Source: an uncultured Muribaculaceae bacterium
Lineage (GTDB): Bacteria > Bacteroidota > Bacteroidia > Bacteroidales > Muribaculaceae
DNA: 48,900 nt
Direction: 5' to 3'
Assembly (NCBI GenBank): GCA_910588245.1
Contig: CAJUQP010000025.1
Coordinates: forward strand, 1 to 48,900
Shown: positions 43,840 through 48,900 of the stretch, piece by piece
Layout of the letters: each line of letters starts with the position of its first letter
Numbering within the stretch: the stretch's first letter is position 1
The notes under the pieces: model-generated
Told to the model about the DNA's origin: nothing
What the model saw: the letters and a program-made list of their open reading frames with translations, nothing else
The model's database searches: none
Translations under genes and position numbers: made by a program

Positions 43840-45228
43840 TTATTTGCCGGAGATGTATGCGTCGATTGCCTTGGCGGCGCGGCGTCCGGCGCCCATTGCC
43901 AGGATCACGGTGGCCGCGCCTGTGACGGCGTCGCCTCCGGCGAAGACTCCCGGGCGCGTGGTGCGTCCCTCCTCGTCGGCCACTATGCAGCCGCGGCGGT
44001 TAGTGTCAAGTCCTTTGGTGGTCGATTTGATGAGTGGATTAGGGCTCGTGCCGAGGGCCATGATCACCACGTCGCAGTCGATGGTGAAGTTGCTTCCCTC
44101 TTTCACTATTGGGCTGCGGCGGCCGCTCTCATCGGGTTCCCCGAGCTCCATCTCCACACATTCGATGCCTGCGACGTTGCCTTTTTCATCGGCAATGACG
44201 CGCACAGGGTTGGTGAGCATACGGAACTCGATACCCTCCTGCTTGGCGTGGTGCACCTCCTCCACGCGGGCCGGCAGTTCCGCCTCGCTGCGGCGATATA
44301 CGATCACAGCCTCCGCCCCCAGTCGTTTGGCCGTGCGCACGGCATCCATGGCCACGTTGCCTCCACCCACTATCACGGCCTTGCGCCCCGGATAGATGGG
44401 CGTGTCGTAGTCATCGTCGTAGGCGTGCATAAGGTTGGCGCGGGTAAGGAACTCGTTGGCTGAGAAGACTCCGTTGAGGTTCTCCCCCTCGATACCCATG
44501 AATCGGGGCAGGCCTGCTCCGGAGCCTACGAATACAGCATCATATCCCTCGCGGTCGAGGAGATCGTCGACGGTCAGCGTCCGTCCGACTATCACGTCGG
44601 TCTCGATTTCGACACCGAGGCGTTTCACGGCTTCCACCTCGCGGGCCACGATCCTCTCCTTGGGGAGTCGGAATTCAGGGATGCCATAGACGAGCACTCC
44701 CCCCACATCGTGTAAGGCTTCGAAAATCTTAACCTGGTAGCCGAGACGTGCGAGGTCGGACGCACACGCAAGCCCGGCAGGTCCTGAACCTACCACAGCC
44801 ACCTTCCGTCCGTTGGGAGTGATTTCGGGTTTTGGAAGTTCTGCGGCGTGTTCTATGGCCCAGTCGCCCACATATCTCTCGAGTTTGCCGATTGCCACAG
44901 GCTCCGACTTTATGCCGAGCACACACGAGCCCTCGCACTGGCTCTCTTGCGGACACACGCGCCCGCACACGCTCGGCAGGGAGCTGTCAGCGGCTATCGT
45001 GGCAGCGGCGGCGGCCAGGTCGCCCCCGGCCACATGATGGATGAATCCCGGTATGTCGATATGTACGGGACAGCTTCCCACGCATCTCGGCTTCGGGCAA
45101 TTGAGGCAGCGTGACGCCTCCAGGGTGGCTTCCTCGAAGTTGTAGCCGTAGCACACCTCCTCAAAATTAGTGGCCCTCGCCTGAGGGTCCTGTTCCCTTA
45201 CGGGCACTCTCGGTATTCTGTTAGCCAT
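43840..45228 (-). CDS. nfnB: NfnB-type large subunit (GltD-like) of ferredoxin:NADP+ oxidoreductase
   Basis: This 462-residue FAD/NADPH flavoprotein carries two [4Fe-4S] sites: Cys41, Cys44, Cys49, Cys53 and Cys88, Cys92, Cys98, Cys102. The first nucleotide site is VVGSGPAG (145-152) and a second is VIVGGGNVAMDA. It is homologous to the small subunit of glutamate synthase and usually annotated as gltD/gltA. No large glutamate synthase subunit lies beside it. Instead an NfnA-type gene overlaps its start by 8 nt. The pair therefore matches NfnAB, which bifurcates electrons between NADPH, NAD+ and ferredoxin in the cytoplasm. GltD alone remains the alternative reading. Confidence 0.85.
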   Translation of the reverse strand: MANRIPRVPVREQDPQARATNFEEVCYGYNFEEATLEASRCLNCPKPRCVGSCPVHIDIPGFIHHVAGGDLAAAAATIAADSSLPSVCGRVCPQESQCEGSCVLGIKSEPVAIGKLERYVGDWAIEHAAELPKPEITPNGRKVAVVGSGPAGLACASDLARLGYQVKIFEALHDVGGVLVYGIPEFRLPKERIVAREVEAVKRLGVEIETDVIVGRTLTVDDLLDREGYDAVFVGSGAGLPRFMGIEGENLNGVFSANEFLTRANLMHAYDDDYDTPIYPGRKAVIVGGGNVAMDAVRTAKRLGAEAVIVYRRSEAELPARVEEVHHAKQEGIEFRMLTNPVRVIADEKGNVAGIECVEMELGEPDESGRRSPIVKEGSNFTIDCDVVIMALGTSPNPLIKSTTKGLDTNRRGCIVADEEGRTTRPGVFAGGDAVTGAATVILAMGAGRRAAKAIDAYISGK

Positions 45229-46075
45229 GGCATTTGCAGTTATGGGTTTCAGGATTGGTCTTTCTGTTGTCGCGATACATGTTCTGGCGCCTCATAGCCT
45301 CGTCGAAGTCCACTTTATGGGCATCGAACTCAGGGCCTTCCACACATGTGAAACGGGTCTTGCCATCAACAGTGACGCGGCAAGCCCCACACATTCCCGT
45401 GCCGTCGACCATGAGGGCGTTGAGCGACACCATTGTGGGTATGCCGTATTCCTTAGTGGTTAATGATGCGAACTTCATCATTATCATGGGGCCGATTATC
45501 ACGCAGTGGTCGTATGTTTTCCCCTGATTGTCGATGAGGTCTTTCATAAGACCTGTCACCATGCCGTGGAATCCTTCTGAACCGTCGTCGGTGCAGAGGA
45601 ACACGTTGCCGACGGTCTTCATCTCGTCGACATATGTGAAGAGGTCGCGCGTCTTCGCGCCTATTATCACGTCGGCCGTCACGCCATGCTCCTTCAGCCA
45701 TTTCACCTGCGGATAAACCGGTGCGGTGCCCACACCGCCTGCTACGAAAAGAATCCTCTTTTTGCGGAGCTCCTCCTCCGGAAGGTCGAGCAAGTCGGAA
45801 GGGTTGCCAAGGGGGCCTGCGAAGTCGGCGAAGGCATCACCCTCCCGGAGGTCTACGATTTTGCGCGACGACAGGCCTATGGCCTGAGTAACTATGGTGA
45901 CGGTGCCTTTATCAGCATCAAAGTCGCATATTGTCAGGGGGATGCGCTCTCCGTGGGAATCGGTGCGCACGATCACGAATTGCCCGGGCTTGGCCGAGGC
46001 AGCCACGCGTGGCGCGTGGACTTTCATCTCCACGATATTGGGGGAGAGTTCACGTCTGCTGGTTATCTCAAACAT
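45221..46075 (-). CDS. nfnA: NfnA-type small subunit (FAD and [2Fe-2S]) of ferredoxin:NADP+ oxidoreductase
   Basis: The 284-residue protein resembles the electron-transfer subunit of dihydroorotate dehydrogenase (PyrK type). FAD-binding blocks are PGQFVIVRTD and RIPLTICDFD. The NAD site begins FVAGGVGTAPVYPQ (about 110-123). The iron-sulfur loop DGTGMCGACRVT gives Cys229 and Cys232, with Cys244 in RFTCVEGPEF. The C terminus HNCKCHG adds two cysteines that overlap the nfnB start. In NfnAB this subunit binds NAD(H) and exchanges electrons with the GltD-like subunit. The 8-nt overlap implies coupled translation and a fixed complex. Confidence 0.86.
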   Translation of the reverse strand: MFEITSRRELSPNIVEMKVHAPRVAASAKPGQFVIVRTDSHGERIPLTICDFDADKGTVTIVTQAIGLSSRKIVDLREGDAFADFAGPLGNPSDLLDLPEEELRKKRILFVAGGVGTAPVYPQVKWLKEHGVTADVIIGAKTRDLFTYVDEMKTVGNVFLCTDDGSEGFHGMVTGLMKDLIDNQGKTYDHCVIIGPMIMMKFASLTTKEYGIPTMVSLNALMVDGTGMCGACRVTVDGKTRFTCVEGPEFDAHKVDFDEAMRRQNMYRDNRKTNPETHNCKCHG

Positions 46076-46106
46076 ATTGTATCGTTTTTCGTTGGTTTAG
46101 GTTTTC

Positions 46107-46148
46107 CGTTATCCTGTCGGTCGTAGATACCCGACCGGCAGGATAACG
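46107..46148 (-). terminator. 17-bp hairpin between ABC exporter and nfnA
   Basis: Bases 46107-46123 pair with 46132-46148 over 17 bp (one G-U) round an 8-nt loop. No U run follows on the minus strand (GGAAAACC) or the plus strand. It may be a factor-dependent terminator or an mRNA-end protecting structure for the ABC genes, or a leader element of nfnA, whose start is 32 nt downstream. Confidence 0.6.
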
Positions 46149-46201
46149 TCAATTATTTGTCATGAATTAATCGTCAGTTCGCTGACTCATAATCACTATC
46201 G

Positions 46202-46237
46202 CTAATTACTAATTGCTAATTGCTAATTACTAATTAC
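46202..46237 (-). repeat. Heptad array at the ABC permease stop codon
   Basis: On the plus strand five 7-nt units read CTAATTA, CTAATTG, CTAATTG, CTAATTA, CTAATTA. The permease stop (TAA, 46236-46234 on the minus strand) lies in the first unit met by the ribosome. Further TAG/TAA triplets follow at 46232, 46229 and 46225, closing all three frames within about 12 nt. Confidence 0.85.
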
Positions 46238-47550
46238 TTATAGGTGCTCCATCTGTAGAGGTCTTTGATAGATGGCTTCTTGCCGTGCATGAATATTCCG
46301 ATGCGATATATTTTTGCGGCCACCCATGCCATGAATATGAAGGAGAGGTAGAGCAATCCGAGGGAGGCCCAGATCTGCCATCCTGGTATATCGAAGGGTA
46401 TCCTTATGAGCATCACCATCGGAGAGGTGAAGGGTATGAACGACAGCCACATGCCGAGAGTTCCGCTGGGATCCTGCGCCACGGCCATGCCGCCGATAAG
46501 GCCTATGATGATGGGAATTGTGGCGAAAGATACGAGCTGTGAAGCGTCCTGCACGCTGTCGACGGCCGATCCGATGGCCGCGAAGATGGAGGCATAGAAA
46601 AGGAAGCCGCCGATCAGAAAGAGGAGTATGTAGCAGAAGATCTTGGCTATATATGCCACTGAACCGAGTATGGAGATGGCTTGCAGAAGATCGGTGTCGA
46701 CCGTGGCCTGGGCCATGTCGAGATTGCCCGAATTAAACATCTCAACCTGCGCGCTCACCGATTCGGGGAGGAGAGCCGGGAGGAGGAAAGCCGAGATCAT
46801 GCATGTCAGCACGCCCCATATCACTATCTGAGTGACGGCCACGAGGCCGACACCAAGAATCTTGCCGAGCATCAGCTGCATAGGTTTCACGGAGGTGACT
46901 ACGAGTTCGAGCACCCTGTTGTTTTTCTCTTCGATGATGGAGGTCATCACCATCTGTCCGTACATCAACAGGAACATATACAGGATGAAAGCCATGGCTA
47001 TGCCGAGGAGATATGAAAGCATCGACGATGTGTTCTCCCCCTGGCCTGACTCATCGAGGCGCACGGTCTGGAGGGTGACGTCGCTATGGATGTCATCGAG
47101 TATCTCCTGGAGATTGGCGATATTGTATTTATTCAACCGATAGTCTTCAATCGCTTGGTTGACAATGCCCTTTATCTGGCTCTCAAGCTCGATGGAGGCT
47201 GCGTCGTGGAGATATAGCGTGATGGAGCTCTTCCGGTTGTCAGCTATATCGCCGCGTATGGAGAGCACTCCGTCGAACCGTTCGTTGGTCAGCTCCGTGT
47301 CGGCATCCTTCACAGGCACGAAAGTGACGTGGTCAGGTTTCTCCTCCATGAGGCGAGGAAGCACCAGTCCGCTTCCGTCGGCCACCGCTATGGTGCGTTC
47401 TGTGGGGGTTGAGAAGATGGCGATCAGCGCCGGAGCCGCCATGAAGAGCACCATCAGCACTGGCATCAGGAGGGTGGTGATGATAAAGCTTTTCTTGGCT
47501 ACACGCTCGCGGAATTCACGGGCGATGATGATGTTTATCCTTGATTTCAT
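46234..47550 (-). CDS. ABC-2 type transporter permease
   Basis: The 438-residue inner-membrane protein resembles NatB-type permeases. A cytoplasmic start (INIIIAREFRERVAKKSF) leads into TM1 (about 23-46). A large extracytoplasmic domain follows (about 50-180), then five or so further TM helices: AMAFILYMFLLMYGQM, GVGLVAVTQIVIWGVLTCM, IFCYILLFLIGGFLFYASIF, FATIPIIIGLIGG and a final LGLLYLSFIFMAWVAA. The EEKNNRVLELVVTSVKP loop after TM2 is typical of this family. It pairs with the ATPase upstream (57-nt gap) as an exporter; the substrate (ion, peptide or drug) is not evident. The stop codon lies in a heptad array. Confidence 0.9.
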   Translation of the reverse strand: MKSRINIIIAREFRERVAKKSFIITTLLMPVLMVLFMAAPALIAIFSTPTERTIAVADGSGLVLPRLMEEKPDHVTFVPVKDADTELTNERFDGVLSIRGDIADNRKSSITLYLHDAASIELESQIKGIVNQAIEDYRLNKYNIANLQEILDDIHSDVTLQTVRLDESGQGENTSSMLSYLLGIAMAFILYMFLLMYGQMVMTSIIEEKNNRVLELVVTSVKPMQLMLGKILGVGLVAVTQIVIWGVLTCMISAFLLPALLPESVSAQVEMFNSGNLDMAQATVDTDLLQAISILGSVAYIAKIFCYILLFLIGGFLFYASIFAAIGSAVDSVQDASQLVSFATIPIIIGLIGGMAVAQDPSGTLGMWLSFIPFTSPMVMLIRIPFDIPGWQIWASLGLLYLSFIFMAWVAAKIYRIGIFMHGKKPSIKDLYRWSTYK

Positions 47551-47607
47551 TTGAATAGAGTTCTTGAGTTGTTTTCCGTTGCCGTAATTATGAGTTGGGA
47601 GATTGCC

Positions 47608-48537
47608 TCACTGCTGCTGGTTGTTTGATTCCACTGTCTGTATGAAAATATCGTTCATGGAGGGGAGGGCACGGTCGAACGTCACCAGATCCACTGCCTT
47701 GTTTACGAGGTCGATCACCTCGCGGCGGTCAGTATCGGGCTGTAGACGGACTACGGCTTTGTTCAGACCGTGTTCCGTGGAGAAACGGCAGTCCATTATT
47801 CTTTCGCCGAGGGCCTGGAGCAGGTTGGAGGGCTCTCCCTCGAAACTTATCCGGTAGCGGCCTTTCCCCATGTTCTGGCGGATCTCAGCCACATTGCCTG
47901 AAAGAATGTTGTGGGAACGGTTGATCAGGGTGATGTTGTCGCACAGCGTCTCCACGCTTTCCATATTATGCGTTGAGAATATCACGGTGGCACCGTTCTC
48001 GCGGTTGAGCCGGAGAATCTCGCGGGTCAGTATATCTGTGTTGATAGGGTCGAAGCCGGAGAATGGTTCATCGAATATAAGGAGTTTGGGACGATGGAGC
48101 ACAGTGACGATGAACTGCACTTTCTGTGCCATGCCTTTGGAAAGCTCCTCCACTTTCTTGTTCCACCAGTCCATTATTTCGAGACGTTCGAACCATTGGC
48201 GCAGTTCTGCCATTGCTTCCCTGCTTGAAAGTCCTTTGAGCTTGGCGAAGAACATGGCCTGATCGCCTACCTTCATTTTCTTATATAGGCCACGTTCCTC
48301 CGGAAGATAGCCGATATGTGCCACGTCATCCTCCACCAGGGGGTGGCCGTCGAAGATCACTTCTCCGGAATCGGGAGCCGTAATATGGTTGATGATTCTT
48401 ATCAGTGTGGTTTTCCCGGCTCCGTTAGGCCCCAGGAGTCCATAGATAGAACCTTCGGGGATCGAGAGCGATACGTTGTCGAGGGCAAGATGCTTCGTAT
48501 AGCTCTTGCTTACATTGTTTACCTGAAGTATATCCAT
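47608..48537 (-). CDS. ABC transporter ATP-binding protein
   Basis: The 309-residue ATPase begins MDILQVNNVSKSYTK at 48537. A longer reading frame to 48741 exists, but its 68 extra residues look non-coding and would cross the promoter. Motifs are Walker A GPNGAGKTT (36-44), Q-loop region IGYLPEERGLY, signature LSKGMAQKVQ, Walker B LLIFDEPFSGFDP and H-loop STHNM. The C-terminal 85 residues are the DUF4162-like extension typical of NatA-type exporters. It powers the ABC-2 permease encoded next. Confidence 0.93.
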   Translation of the reverse strand: MDILQVNNVSKSYTKHLALDNVSLSIPEGSIYGLLGPNGAGKTTLIRIINHITAPDSGEVIFDGHPLVEDDVAHIGYLPEERGLYKKMKVGDQAMFFAKLKGLSSREAMAELRQWFERLEIMDWWNKKVEELSKGMAQKVQFIVTVLHRPKLLIFDEPFSGFDPINTDILTREILRLNRENGATVIFSTHNMESVETLCDNITLINRSHNILSGNVAEIRQNMGKGRYRISFEGEPSNLLQALGERIMDCRFSTEHGLNKAVVRLQPDTDRREVIDLVNKAVDLVTFDRALPSMNDIFIQTVESNNQQQ

Positions 48538-48622
48538 TTTTTTCGTTTCGTGACTGGTTCCGCGTTGTCCATCTCTCCGTGCGAGATATGCCGGAGTTTC
48601 ATGTTGTCGGTCATCACATTGC

Positions 48623-48630
48623 AAAATTAC
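48623..48630 (-). promoter_or_regulatory. -7 element of the ABC exporter operon
   Basis: On the minus strand TAATTTTG (48630-48623) matches TAnnTTTG and gives a leader of about 80 nt. TATTTTTG at 48638-48631 is a second overlapping match. No TTTG is found at the -33 distance in the A-rich upstream sequence. Confidence 0.4.
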
Positions 48631-48900
48631 AAAAATAAAGCCGTTAAAAAAGAAAAAGAGCATAAAAAACGCAATAGATCCTCGCGCGCGTATTAAATGT
48701 TGCGTCAAGGCCGACTGTGCCGCATGTTTCGGCCAATTCATAAGGTATGTATTTCCGGCAGTGTTATGCCGTGAAGATAAGTGTGGGGTGTGGAGGGGGA
48801 TGTAGACCGATAAAAAAGCCTCCGGAGGCGATAAAAGAAGCCCCCGGAAGCAAGAAAAAATGCGTCGCGGGGATAAAAAACAGTGAAACCTGCAAAAGGT
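48631..48900. other. Intergenic sequence to the window end
   Basis: No gene is supported here. The region has an A-rich tract, then GC-rich palindromes set in A runs. GCCTCCGGAGGC (48818-48829) next to six A (48812-48817) reads on the minus strand as a short hairpin with a six-T tail. It is likely the terminator of a minus-strand gene beyond the edge. A related imperfect GCCCCCGGAAGC follows at about 48841. Confidence 0.5.

Noticed and set aside
48538..48741. 68-residue N-terminal extension of the ABC ATPase
   Set aside because: The family start MDILQVNNVSKSY is at 48537, and the extension crosses the -7 elements and an A-rich spacer.
1..48900. CRISPR arrays, transposases, integrases or phage genes
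   Set aside because: None seen; the only tandem repeats have a 7-bp or 20-bp period without spacers, and no recombinase motif was found.

Overview
The window looks like the chromosome of a gut-type Bacteroidales bacterium, perhaps Muribaculaceae, although the family is only a guess. It holds two SusC/SusD pairs, a hybrid two-component regulator (HTCS) and SusD-type lipoproteins. Several upstream regions carry the Bacteroidetes -7 hexamer-type element TAnnTTTG, and SUMF1-type proteins with the Bacteroidetes N-terminal module are present. Coding sequence is moderately GC-rich and AT-rich intergenic spacers separate the transcription units. No phage, insertion sequence, rRNA or CRISPR array is visible.

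Layout. 1-345: two tandem tRNA-Val(UAC) genes on the minus strand (the first cut by the window edge) with a good promoter. 346-4419: queA-like, aroA, a small membrane protein, and a convergent secreted M48-like protease. 4799-9436: yqeY, serS, a tail-anchored pseudokinase, a GNAT-like protein and menG, all on the plus strand. 9525-29347: a polysaccharide utilization locus predicted to act on arabinan. It consists of a divergent GH43, an HTCS regulator, a LamG lipoprotein with two duplicated C-terminal modules, SusC1/SusD1, SusC2/SusD2, and a surface GH43 lipoprotein closed by a UUCG-loop terminator. 29637-38277: a seven-gene plus-strand cluster built round a 1024-residue tubulin/FtsZ-superfamily protein. 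38551-43719: nitroreductase, U32 (TrhP-like) protein, secreted EEP-fold phosphatase/nuclease and an outer-membrane beta-barrel. 43840-46075 (minus): a pair best read as NfnAB, the electron-bifurcating NADH-dependent ferredoxin:NADP+ oxidoreductase. 46234-48537 (minus): an ABC-2 exporter (ATPase plus permease).

The strongest candidate for an undescribed system is the tubulin-like cluster. One cytoplasmic tubulin-like GTPase is encoded with a three-helix membrane protein, a zinc-ribbon/single-TM/MORN-like protein and four exported proteins: two unrecognised, one NTF2-like, and one SUMF1-fold protein without the catalytic cysteines. Gaps are about 30 nt or an ATGA overlap, and the unit ends in an intrinsic terminator. 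This suggests a cytoskeletal or membrane-remodelling machine that spans the inner membrane.

A second unexplained signal is a family of intergenic arrays with a 7-bp period (GGTTTAG/GGTTGAG-like and CTAATTA/G-like). They start in or next to the stop codons of queA, menG, the ABC permease and SusC2, and one lies in the leader of the M48 gene. Since 7 is not a multiple of 3, the arrays place stop triplets in shifting frames, and some have telomere-like G-quadruplex potential. The arabinan locus also has a 21-bp-spaced TCCAC direct repeat just upstream of its -7 element (candidate HTCS operator) and a strong hairpin in the leader. All functions are read from motifs by eye; no database search was run.
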